This document shows positions 14,319-21,784 of a DNA stretch of 33,625 bases, one piece after another. Location: contig NZ_JARUVL010000021.1 in the NCBI RefSeq assembly GCF_030137545.1, forward strand, positions 1-33,625, in the 5' to 3' direction. The translations under genes and the position numbers were made by a program. Position 1 is the stretch's first letter. The number at the start of each line of letters is the position of its first letter. The stretch is from Virgibacillus sp. LDC-1. GTDB lineage: Bacteria; Bacillota; Bacilli; Bacillales; Amphibacillaceae. The notes under the pieces are model-generated. The model was not told the DNA's origin. It saw only the letters and a list, made by a program, of their open reading frames with translations, and made no database searches.

Positions 14319-16598
14319 ATGACATATATAAATAGAATATCCGTGCGTGCCTTAGTAGAGCATGTGTTTCGAAGCGGAAGTATCGAATCTGGATTTCGAA
14401 CGACAGCTTCACTAACAGAAGGAACAAGGATTCATCAAACCATCCAAAAAACGTATCGCGATCAAGACCAAAAGGAAGTGTATTTAAAAACAGAAATTTC
14501 CGTTGGGGATATTACACTCCTTGTTGATGGACGATGTGACGGGCTGCTTGTTGAAGAAGACGGTTCGATTATTATCGATGAAATAAAGTCTACAAAGCAT
14601 GCCCTCGCTCAATTTACTGCAGATTCCTATCCAGTTCATTGGGCACAAGCTAATTTTTATGGATACATGTATGCGAAGGACCATGCGTTAGAACGGATAA
14701 CCATTCAGTTAACCTATGTACAAACACAAACGGGAAAACAAAAGCAACTACAAAATGAGATGAGCTTTAAGGAGCTTGAGGACTTTGTTCATCAGGTTGT
14801 AAATCAGTATGCATCGTTTGCAAATCGGAAACAAAGCCATGCCGAGAAACGAACAGAGTCGAGTAAAGCGTTAGCCTTTCCCTTTGCATCGTATCGAGAT
14901 GGCCAGCGAAAGCTAGCGGGAACTGTCTATAAAACGATAGAAAGCAATAAAAATCTGTTTGCGAGAGCAGCAACAGGAATTGGCAAGACGATGTCTACGA
15001 TATTTCCGGCGATTAAGGCAATAGGAGAAGGCCATATTGAGCGGATTTTTTATTTAACGGCAAAAACGATAACACGCACTGCTGCAGAAGAAGCTTTAAA
15101 GCAATTAATCGCAAATGGCGTTCAATTAAAGGTTGTTACAATTACCGCAAAGGATAAAATTTGTTTTCAAGAAGAAATGGTTTGTGATAAAGCGAATTGC
15201 ATTTTCGCAGATGGCTATTATGACCGGATTAATGGTGCCATGCTAGATATTTTAGAGCAGGAATGCTTGATGACTAGAAATGTTATTGAAACTTATGCCC
15301 GAAAGCATCAAGTTTGTCCTTTTGAATTTTCTCTAGACCTTGCCTATGAGGCCGATGTTGTTATTTGTGATTACAATTATATTTTTGATCCGCGCGTATC
15401 CTTAAAAAGGCTGATCGAGGAGCATAAAAAACAGACAGCATTGCTTATTGATGAAGCACATAATCTTGTGGATCGAGCACGAGAAATGTACTCCGCTACA
15501 TTGGTAAAGTCACATTACTATGATGTAGAACGCTATTACGAAGAAATAAACCCAGCCATTGCTAACTCAGCAAAAGCAGTGAGTGAGCACCTGTTTGTTA
15601 AAAAACAGGAGGAATTCGTTGTTGGAGAAGAATTAGATATCGATTTAGTGGATAAAGTAGAAATCTTTTCCATGCATGCAGAGGATGCACTTTTAGAGGA
15701 AGATGGGAAAAATGAACGATTGCTGGAGGCGTATTTTTCCGCGCAAGCATTTGTGAAAATCGCCCGCTTATATGATCATCGGTATACAACGTACTGTATG
15801 GTTGATCAAAGTGAGGTAAGTTTGAAGCTTTTTTGTATGGATCCATCGCATCTTATTAAACAGATGAGTAAGGGATTTCGTTCAAAGGTATTTTTTTCTG
15901 CAACATTAATTCCGGGTGAATATTATAAAAAGCTGTTAGGTGGAACAGCAGAAGATTATACGGTTTCCATACCATCTCCTTTCGAGCGAGAGAAGGTGAA
16001 GGTAATGATTAAACCATTATCTACGCGCTATCGAGATCGAAATCATACGATAAATCCAATGGTTGAATTTTTCGTAGATGTAATGAAAAAGCAATCGGGA
16101 AATTTTTTAGTTTTTTTCCCATCCTATCATTATATGCAGCTTGCTTACGAGAAATTTACAGAGCTTGCCCCTGAGCTAGAAACAATCGTTCAATCTGCAG
16201 GAATGTCTGAACAGCAACGCGAGGACTTTTTAGCGGCTTTTGATGCAGAACGGAAAGAACGATTAATCGGGTTTGCGGTGTTAGGGGGTATTTTTTCTGA
16301 AGGCGTGGATTTAAGGGGGAATCGCCTTCAGGGAGTAATTATTGTTGGGGTCGGATACCCGCAAATTGGATTAGAAAGGGATATTATAAAGGATTACTTT
16401 ATGAAGCTGAACCAAAATGGCCATGACTATGCCTACGTATATCCTGGCATGAATAAAGTGCTTCAAGCAGGTGGACGACTAATACGAACGGAAGCTGATA
16501 CAGGTGTAATTGCATTAGTAGATGATCGGTTTTTACAATCAAAATACCAAGCTCTTTTACCACAGGAATGGCGTCATTTTACGGTGGAAGGGGATTGA
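14319..16598 (+). CDS. PD-(D/E)XK nuclease-XPD/DinG-type DNA helicase fusion
   Basis: Fe-S superfamily 2 helicase with an N-terminal nuclease-like domain, 759 residues. Residues about 30-170 have the Cas4/RecB-type PD-(D/E)XK pattern: H39, D70, then DEIK at 87-90. Walker A is ATGIGKT (218-224). Cysteines C282, C289, C294 and C333 are at the positions expected for the XPD-type 4Fe-4S cluster, followed by VVICDYNYIFDP. The DEAH box is at 378-381. The C-terminal half has GIFSEGVDLRG and QAGGRLIRTEAD, helicase motifs V and VI. It probably acts 5' to 3' in repair of branched or damaged DNA; the exact substrate is unknown. AGGTGATG precedes the ATG. It stands alone, with a terminator behind it. Confidence 0.88.
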   Translation: MTYINRISVRALVEHVFRSGSIESGFRTTASLTEGTRIHQTIQKTYRDQDQKEVYLKTEISVGDITLLVDGRCDGLLVEEDGSIIIDEIKSTKHALAQFTADSYPVHWAQANFYGYMYAKDHALERITIQLTYVQTQTGKQKQLQNEMSFKELEDFVHQVVNQYASFANRKQSHAEKRTESSKALAFPFASYRDGQRKLAGTVYKTIESNKNLFARAATGIGKTMSTIFPAIKAIGEGHIERIFYLTAKTITRTAAEEALKQLIANGVQLKVVTITAKDKICFQEEMVCDKANCIFADGYYDRINGAMLDILEQECLMTRNVIETYARKHQVCPFEFSLDLAYEADVVICDYNYIFDPRVSLKRLIEEHKKQTALLIDEAHNLVDRAREMYSATLVKSHYYDVERYYEEINPAIANSAKAVSEHLFVKKQEEFVVGEELDIDLVDKVEIFSMHAEDALLEEDGKNERLLEAYFSAQAFVKIARLYDHRYTTYCMVDQSEVSLKLFCMDPSHLIKQMSKGFRSKVFFSATLIPGEYYKKLLGGTAEDYTVSIPSPFEREKVKVMIKPLSTRYRDRNHTINPMVEFFVDVMKKQSGNFLVFFPSYHYMQLAYEKFTELAPELETIVQSAGMSEQQREDFLAAFDAERKERLIGFAVLGGIFSEGVDLRGNRLQGVIIVGVGYPQIGLERDIIKDYFMKLNQNGHDYAYVYPGMNKVLQAGGRLIRTEADTGVIALVDDRFLQSKYQALLPQEWRHFTVEGD

Positions 16599-16604
16599 AA
16601 GTAA

Positions 16605-16628
16605 AGCACCTGCGTGAATGCAGGTGCT
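16605..16628. terminator. Bidirectional terminator between helicase and peptidase genes
   Basis: A perfect 9-bp stem AGCACCTGC/GCAGGTGCT with a 6-base loop lies between two convergent genes. On the minus strand it is followed by TTTACTTT, so it best serves the peptidase gene. Confidence 0.75.
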
Positions 16629-16638
16629 GTTCAAGCGT

Positions 16639-17748
16639 TTAAGATAGGATTTGCAGCTCTTTTGGAAACTTCGTTAAGATTTCTATTTCTCCTGTTTCAT
16701 TGATGTATACTTCATCCTCAATTCTTACGCCACCTAATTCAGGAATGTAGATACCAGGCTCAATTGTGAAAAGCATGCCGTTTTCTGCAAGTGCTTCATT
16801 ATTTTCATGGATCGATGGTTCTTCGTGTAACTCAATTCCTAATCCATGCCCGACACGATTGTTAAAATAAGCGCCATATCCTTTGTCTTGTATTACCTTT
16901 CTTGCTGCAATATCAAAGGTCTTTAACGGAACCCCTGATTGAACAGCCTTAATTCCCGCTTGGTTCGATTGTAAGACAATGTCATAGATTTCTTTTTGCT
17001 TTTCAGAGGCTTCTCCAATAACAAAGGTGCGTGTTGTATCGGAACAATATCTTTCACTTATTTTTACTCCCATATCAATGAGGAGGAAATCACCGTGTTG
17101 AATGGTGCGTTCCCCTGGTACACCGTGAGGCAATGCAGACTTTTCTCCTGCTAGTACAATGGTAGAGAAGGAAGGTCCTTCAGCTCCGAACGCTTTCATT
17201 AAATATTCTAGCTCGGCAGCTAATTCAAGCTCCGTCATGCCAACCTTTACTTTTTTAATTCCTTCTGCCATGACTTTTTCAATAATATCCACTGCTTTTT
17301 GTAAATGTACAATTTCATTTCTCGATTTTTTCAAGCGCTGTCCATTTATAAAAGGTTGAATATCGAAATAGGTAGCTTCTGGAAATGCTTTCGATAATTG
17401 GTTGTGCTGATACATCGTAACGACTTTCATTTCAAGTCCAAATCGTGTAATTTGTCCATTTAGGTTTTCCTTCAGTATATGGTAAGGGTCTTGTTCATCA
17501 GAGATCGCTACAATGTTTTTTACGATGGAAGCATCAGCAGCCATATCTTTATCCAATGCCGGCACAAAGAGCATCATTTCATCTTTCCGATTATCAATGA
17601 TTAATGCCATAAATCGCTCATGCGGGTCAGATTGAAAACCAGTATAATAGAAAACATTTGCAGGGGTTGTAATCATTGCAACCTCAATGTTTTGCGATTT
17701 TAAATGAGTTTGTAGTGTGTTCAGTCTGTTTGTAAAATCGATTGTCAT
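16639..17748 (-). CDS. M24B-family Xaa-Pro dipeptidase/aminopeptidase
   Basis: Cytoplasmic metallopeptidase that splits Xaa-Pro bonds, 369 residues. It has a creatinase-type N-terminal domain (about 1-135) and a pita-bread catalytic domain. All expected residues are visible: H208 in ALPHG, metal ligands D225 (LLIDMG) and D237 (CSDTTR), H301 (VGHGLGIELHE), E330 (TIEPGIY) and E344 (RIEDE). The length matches B. subtilis YkvY/YqhT-type peptidases. GGAGGG precedes the ATG. It is monocistronic and unrelated to the neighbouring nitrate genes. Confidence 0.92.
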   Translation of the reverse strand: MTIDFTNRLNTLQTHLKSQNIEVAMITTPANVFYYTGFQSDPHERFMALIIDNRKDEMMLFVPALDKDMAADASIVKNIVAISDEQDPYHILKENLNGQITRFGLEMKVVTMYQHNQLSKAFPEATYFDIQPFINGQRLKKSRNEIVHLQKAVDIIEKVMAEGIKKVKVGMTELELAAELEYLMKAFGAEGPSFSTIVLAGEKSALPHGVPGERTIQHGDFLLIDMGVKISERYCSDTTRTFVIGEASEKQKEIYDIVLQSNQAGIKAVQSGVPLKTFDIAARKVIQDKGYGAYFNNRVGHGLGIELHEEPSIHENNEALAENGMLFTIEPGIYIPELGGVRIEDEVYINETGEIEILTKFPKELQILS

Positions 17749-17903
17749 GTAAATCCCTCCAACTAATTGTATTTTTCTATTGTATCATGTGTATTGTTGA
17801 TACGGTAATATACAAAATTGGAGTTGTTTATGTCATGAATGGGTGTGATTCCTTCCTCAATCGATAATAAAAGCAAGCTGTATTATAAATAAAGCGCACT
17901 TAA

Positions 17904-18599
17904 TTACATATAACGAGGAAATAATATGTTATTTTCTAGATGTACATGCATAAAAGTTTCGGATTCAAGCGCTTCTAATCGTTTGTATACTAACGTATAC
18001 GTACCACATGCTTCTGCAGGTAGCTTATAGTCAGATGTTACATCTCTTAATTGTGCAAGAAGGGAACCTGCATAATCATGTTCTTTTTCTAACTCTTGTA
18101 TATGAGCGATGACCTTGTTTTTGTTTTCCTTTTGCATGCTTTCTAATTTGAGCAGGAGAGGAAATATATCTTTTTCTTCTTTTTCAGTATGCTCAATCAT
18201 TTCTTCTTTGAATTCAGTAAATAATTCATATACTTTTAAAAGCTCCGGATGATGATTCCCGTGTACCTTGGAAACTTTTAATACGTATGGGGTTAGCTGA
18301 ATAAGCTCTTCCATTAATGGATGATGGTAATGCGTTTTAATGTGATTAATAATTTCAGAAGACGAACTACTTGTCCATACCTCCAAATTGTCTGTGCGAT
18401 CTATCTCTCTTTGATATAGTTCCTTTAATTCTTGGAGTACATCGTCTAAATTGACGGCCTTTTTAGAAGCTGCTTCATGAAGTGGGATATTCCCTCCACA
18501 ACAAAAGTCGATCCGATATTTTTTGAAAACATCGCTTGTTTTAGGTAATTCATTAACGATATCTTTTACTAATGTATCGTTTGTGAATGGTATAGTCAT
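17904..18599 (-). CDS. ric: Ric/ScdA, iron-sulfur cluster repair di-iron protein
   Basis: Repairs Fe-S clusters damaged by nitric oxide or oxidants, using a di-iron centre. The 231-residue protein has an N-terminal ScdA domain with the C33-C34 pair (RIDFCCGG) and a C-terminal hemerythrin-like four-helix domain. Candidate iron ligands are H86/H90/H92, H137 with E141/E142, H174, and H218/H220 with E222. AAGGAGGAG precedes the ATG. Upstream is a one-mismatch FNR box aligned with a -10 hexamer and a Fur-like palindrome between them. This ties it to anaerobic growth and fits a need for NO protection during nitrate respiration. Confidence 0.93.
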   Translation of the reverse strand: MTIPFTNDTLVKDIVNELPKTSDVFKKYRIDFCCGGNIPLHEAASKKAVNLDDVLQELKELYQREIDRTDNLEVWTSSSSSEIINHIKTHYHHPLMEELIQLTPYVLKVSKVHGNHHPELLKVYELFTEFKEEMIEHTEKEEKDIFPLLLKLESMQKENKNKVIAHIQELEKEHDYAGSLLAQLRDVTSDYKLPAEACGTYTLVYKRLEALESETFMHVHLENNILFPRYM

Positions 18600-18633
18600 A
18601 AATAATCTCCTCCTTGTTAGTTATTACAAGTAA

Positions 18634-18676
18634 AGGATAAATGATAATCATTTTCAGTGTAGTGATGTTTGTCACA
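18634..18676 (-). promoter_or_regulatory. FNR-type promoter of ric with an overlapping Fur-like palindrome
   Basis: AGTGA-TGTTTG-TCACA (18661-18676) matches the FNR box with one mismatch. TATCCT at 18634-18639 (leftward) is centred 32 bases away, placing the box at about -41.5. A near-palindrome at 18636-18655 built on ATGATAATCAT resembles the Fur box and covers the -10 and spacer. Confidence 0.65.
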
Positions 18677-18690
18677 CGAACATATTCGGC

Positions 18691-19407
18691 TCACATGATA
18701 ACAAGCAAGATAATAATAAAGAAGAATGATGCGTTTACAAATTCGAGTATTCCTAAAGTTTTAATGTTTACTCGCTTCCCATAGAAATAGATAGCTCGAA
18801 TTAAACTTGGAATAAATGCAACGGCAATTAGCCAATTTCCTGTGATAACCCACCCCGCAATTATCAAAGTATGATAGATCCAAGAAAACCATTTAAATGT
18901 AGTGTTTTTTCGCTCGCGTATGATGGACTTTACATAAAAAGTAGTGCCGATAAAAAACAATATAACTAAACTAAATGATAATCGTGCTTCTGAGTTTATC
19001 GTTCCTTCTGCAAGATAAGCACTGGCTAACCCGCCAATAGCAAAAATAAGAATAGCAATGAAATCATTTGTAAACGTTCTTTCTTTATTTTGCGATGAGA
19101 AGTAAGCATTCAACGCAAAAAAGGGAATCATAATAAATCCAAAATAAATTATAGAAGGCCTATACATCAATGCGACGAGTAGGAATGCCATTGCGGGAAT
19201 AAAGTAAATGATTGCCCATTTTGTGTAATACGGCATTTTCCTTTTCTTAAATAGAAGTAAAATTGGATACGTTGCTAAATAGAGTAGTAACCAGCCAATA
19301 AAGAAGGGTATGTGAACCCATATAAATCGAGTAGCGGCAACCCCAAGCCAAAAGGGTATGACAAGCATTGCCCATGCCCCATGTTGTTTTGGCATACAAA
19401 GTTTCAT
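18691..19407 (-). CDS. ywiC: YwiC-like multi-pass membrane protein
   Basis: Integral membrane protein of 238 residues with seven or eight hydrophobic helices. It starts with the family-characteristic MPKQHGAWAMLVIPFWLG. It matches the YwiC family, whose B. subtilis member lies beside narGHJI and arfM. The biochemical role is not known; the family is often linked to anaerobic respiration. The frame opens at 19413, but that ATG directly abuts AGGAGG. The ATG at 19405-19407 is six bases from it and is preferred. A one-mismatch FNR box with a well-placed -10 lies upstream. It precedes ric by 91 bases, and ric has its own promoter. Confidence 0.88.
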   Translation of the reverse strand: MKLCMPKQHGAWAMLVIPFWLGVAATRFIWVHIPFFIGWLLLYLATYPILLLFKKRKMPYYTKWAIIYFIPAMAFLLVALMYRPSIIYFGFIMIPFFALNAYFSSQNKERTFTNDFIAILIFAIGGLASAYLAEGTINSEARLSFSLVILFFIGTTFYVKSIIRERKNTTFKWFSWIYHTLIIAGWVITGNWLIAVAFIPSLIRAIYFYGKRVNIKTLGILEFVNASFFFIIILLVIM

Positions 19408-19488
19408 ATTCATCCTCCTAAGAAAATTTATCTATACATCAAAGCACGCCTTCAAAACGAACGAATGTAGATTGTTTGATTCAATATG

Positions 19489-19531
19489 AGTATAGTAAAT
19501 TTGCTTATAAAGATAAGTGAAATACATCACA
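19489..19531 (-). promoter_or_regulatory. FNR-type promoter of ywiC
   Basis: AGTGA-AATACA-TCACA (19516-19531) matches the FNR box with one mismatch. TATACT at 19489-19494 (leftward) is a good -10 centred exactly 32 bases away, so the box is at about -41.5. Confidence 0.75.
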
Positions 19532-19699
19532 CGAGTAGGAAGAAACTTCTAATCGCATTATTAATAAATTTCGCGAAGAATAATTTATTCTATTTGAATT
19601 CATTTTTATGTTAGAAAAACAGTTGAATCCAATCCCTTTATACCGCGACAATAGACCTTAAACTTCATTCCTCTGTAATAAGAAAGCACTAGACCTCTG

Positions 19700-19928
19700 T
19701 TAAGCATCTTCTTGGTATTTTATCCAATCTACAAGCTTGTCCAACATTTCAACAAAAATAGTTTTTTTCTGACAGCTTTTCTACATTATTTTGCAAACGG
19801 TAAAGGGAAGTCGGTTCTTTTAGACTATTCAATAAATAGTATAAAATTCCGATTTTTCTATTTAAATTTTCTGTTAATATAGGGACTGCGAGGGAAGTTG
19901 TACATTTTTGTAAGCTAAAATACTTCAT
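19700..19928 (-). pseudogene. Frameshifted small reading frame of unknown identity
   Basis: Leftward from an ATG at 19926-19928 the frame reads MKYFSLQKCTTSLAVPIL, then NRKIGILYYLLNSLKEPTSL and QNNVEKLSEK. It is broken at a run of seven A's, after which the next frame continues TIFVEMLDKLVDWIKYQEDA to a stop at 19700-19702. The total of 229 bases is 76 codons plus one, so one extra base explains the break. LAVPIL...KIGILY resembles a strand pair of GAF-like domains, but I cannot name the family. There is no ribosome binding site. It is either the tail of a lost gene or a small gene killed by a homopolymer indel. The rest of 19532-19940 shows nothing supported. Confidence 0.45.
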
Positions 19929-19940
19929 ACGAAAGGATAG

Positions 19941-20366
19941 GTGAGGTTGAAAAAAAGAATTTTAGTATGTTTTACAATTTCTTTATTGATCGTTTGTTCA
20001 GCAATCTATTCAAAAGCAACCACAGGACAACCAATAAAAGAGGCTTTTCGCACTTATTCCATAACACTTCATGCATTTAATCGTTGGTTTCCTGCGGAGT
20101 TAGCACGAATAGATCAAGCAAGAGAGCAAGAGCGGATGGAACGGGAGAAGAAATTAGAGCTACAAGCCTTTATTTCTTCGGTTACTTCTGATGCAAATGC
20201 TGAAATTGAACAGTATCAGCTTGAATATTTAACACGATTAGCTGATCAGAAAAACGTTTCAATAGAACAGCTATTTATAGCGTTTGAGGAACGCAAAAAG
20301 AAAGAGATCAACCTCGAGATTGAACAAGATGTAACGGCCTATCTAACGGAATTGATAGGGGAATAA
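19941..20366 (+). CDS. Small exported coiled-coil protein, member 1 of a three-gene cluster
   Basis: Unrecognised 141-residue protein. The N-terminus has a basic start (MRLKKR) and a hydrophobic stretch (about 7-22) ending near YSKA, a signal peptide or single anchor. The mature part has TTGQPIKEAFRTYSI and HAFNRWFP, then a charged heptad-rich helix (EQERMEREKKLELQ) and a C-terminal helical segment. The start is GTG with AAAGGA close by; a TTG at 19947 is an alternative. It is followed after 21 bases by a second exported helical gene of similar layout. Function is unknown; a secreted or surface-anchored helical role is inference. Confidence 0.7.
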   Translation: MRLKKRILVCFTISLLIVCSAIYSKATTGQPIKEAFRTYSITLHAFNRWFPAELARIDQAREQERMEREKKLELQAFISSVTSDANAEIEQYQLEYLTRLADQKNVSIEQLFIAFEERKKKEINLEIEQDVTAYLTELIGE

Positions 20367-20387
20367 AAAATGAGGGGGAATCTAGTA

Positions 20388-21164
20388 ATGTTTAAAAAGT
20401 TGAAGGGGAAAGTAATTGTCGGTGTGCTCGTTTTTGGTCTAATCATGTCAGGAGCGGGGCTGGCTTTTGCGAACACAGATGCAGGTGCTGCTTTAAAGGC
20501 ATGGTATGATGGAATGTTTAATCAGTCTGTAGATACAATTGAAGATGAAGTTACTGCGTATGGCGAGAGTAAGCTGCCTGAGCTACAGGAGGAGTACGAG
20601 AACTTAAAAAGTGAAGCAGGGATAGACATTGATTTATCAAGGGAATTAGCTACAGGAGAGTCGCTAGAGAAAATTATTCAAGCAAAGCTTGACCATTTAG
20701 GATCACTGGATGAATCAAAGCGAGAAATCCTTTCCAACATTGGTTACCAGTATTACAACGTCTTTTTAGATGGGTATGGCGAGATTCAACAGAAGGCTGA
20801 AGAAGGGCTTGCATATGCGACAGACGATTTAACTGCTTATACAGGTGAGCTTGGACAGGCAGCAGTAGATGAGATGACAGGAGATTTAAACGCTGCGAAG
20901 GATGAAGCAGTACAAGAATTAGAAGAAGCAATAAGACAGGCGCAAGAAGAATTAGGAGCAGCGATATCTGAAAACGAGGAAATTACGATTCGGAATTTAA
21001 AAAACCAAGTAGATTGGTCAATTGAGGAATTACGTAATCAAGTAACAGAGCTCTTAGCTGGACTAGTTGAAGAACAAAAAACGATTATTATCGCTACTGC
21101 GCAGCAACTAGAAGATGATGCGAAAGCGGCAATGGATGATGTTGTTTCAGGAATTAACAATTAA
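20388..21164 (+). CDS. Exported helical protein, member 2 of the cluster
   Basis: Unrecognised 258-residue protein with a clear signal peptide (MFKKLKGKVIVG core, cleavage likely after AFA at about residue 29). The mature chain begins NTDAGAALKAWYDGMFNQSV and continues as long acidic helices with many Glu, Ala and Gln (AAKDEAVQELEEAIRQAQEE), including apolipophorin-like or coiled-coil stretches and no cysteine. The frame opens at 20370, but the ATG at 20388 has GAGGGGG upstream and starts just at the signal peptide. It follows member 1 by 21 bases. The motif L..W......S...I just after the signal is shared with member 3. No enzymatic motif is seen. Confidence 0.75.
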   Translation: MFKKLKGKVIVGVLVFGLIMSGAGLAFANTDAGAALKAWYDGMFNQSVDTIEDEVTAYGESKLPELQEEYENLKSEAGIDIDLSRELATGESLEKIIQAKLDHLGSLDESKREILSNIGYQYYNVFLDGYGEIQQKAEEGLAYATDDLTAYTGELGQAAVDEMTGDLNAAKDEAVQELEEAIRQAQEELGAAISENEEITIRNLKNQVDWSIEELRNQVTELLAGLVEEQKTIIIATAQQLEDDAKAAMDDVVSGINN

Positions 21165-21207
21165 CTAGGGAATTTGAACGCTGGCCATATAAAATTAGGA
21201 AGTTACG

Positions 21208-21241
21208 CCGTCTAGGAAACGATCGCCTACATCCTAGACGG
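21208..21241 (+). terminator. Terminator or attenuator hairpin between members 2 and 3
   Basis: A perfect 10-bp stem CCGTCTAGGA/TCCTAGACGG with a 14-base loop is followed by ATTCTT. It lies between the stop of member 2 and the ribosome binding site of member 3. The short T-tract suggests partial termination. Confidence 0.6.
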
Positions 21242-21266
21242 ATTCTTCTAGTAATGGGGGATATGG

Positions 21267-21761
21267 ATGAGTAGAATAGATATCCGAAAAAGAAACAAAC
21301 GCTTGCAACGAAGAAAATGGCTTACTATTATCCTTCTGTCAATTGTGATGACTGTCGGTAGTTACAAGCTCGTATTTGCAGACCAGGATATGCGTGCACT
21401 AATCGCCAATTGGCTGCAAAACAAAACTGCAGAAAGTATTGCGGATATCGATACGGTCATCAAAGACGAACAATCGAAGCAAACAGAACGATTAAAAAAA
21501 GAATTATATGAAACAATTAAAACCGTAGAAGGCGAGTGGGATTCCTTTGTAGAAAACGAGAAACAAGAGCGAGTTACAGCGTTAAAAGCGTATGCTGATA
21601 AACTCATTGAAGATCTACCGAGGGAAGCATCCGTGCAACAAAAAGAAGCTTATATTACCAACATAAACGCGATTGTGCAAGCAGCAAAAAAAGAATTAGA
21701 AGCGATATCGCTTGAGCAGTCACAGGCTTTTCCCACAGAGAAACAAGTAGAAGGGGAATAA
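21267..21761 (+). CDS. Small exported coiled-coil protein, member 3 of the cluster
   Basis: Unrecognised 164-residue protein. A strongly basic N-terminus (RKRNKRLQRRK) precedes a hydrophobic helix (about 18-36) ending FADQD, so it is a signal peptide or type II anchor. The mature part opens with RALIANWLQNKTAESIADID, the same layout as member 2. It continues as a charged coiled coil (EQSKQTERLKKELYE) to about residue 150. GGGGGAT lies before the ATG. It converges on the MerR/B12 regulator gene, whose stop is 24 bases away. Member 3 and its neighbours look like products of old duplication. Function is unknown. Confidence 0.7.
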   Translation: MSRIDIRKRNKRLQRRKWLTIILLSIVMTVGSYKLVFADQDMRALIANWLQNKTAESIADIDTVIKDEQSKQTERLKKELYETIKTVEGEWDSFVENEKQERVTALKAYADKLIEDLPREASVQQKEAYITNINAIVQAAKKELEAISLEQSQAFPTEKQVEGE

Positions 21762-21784
21762 TAACATGTAAACTTATCCGCCCC

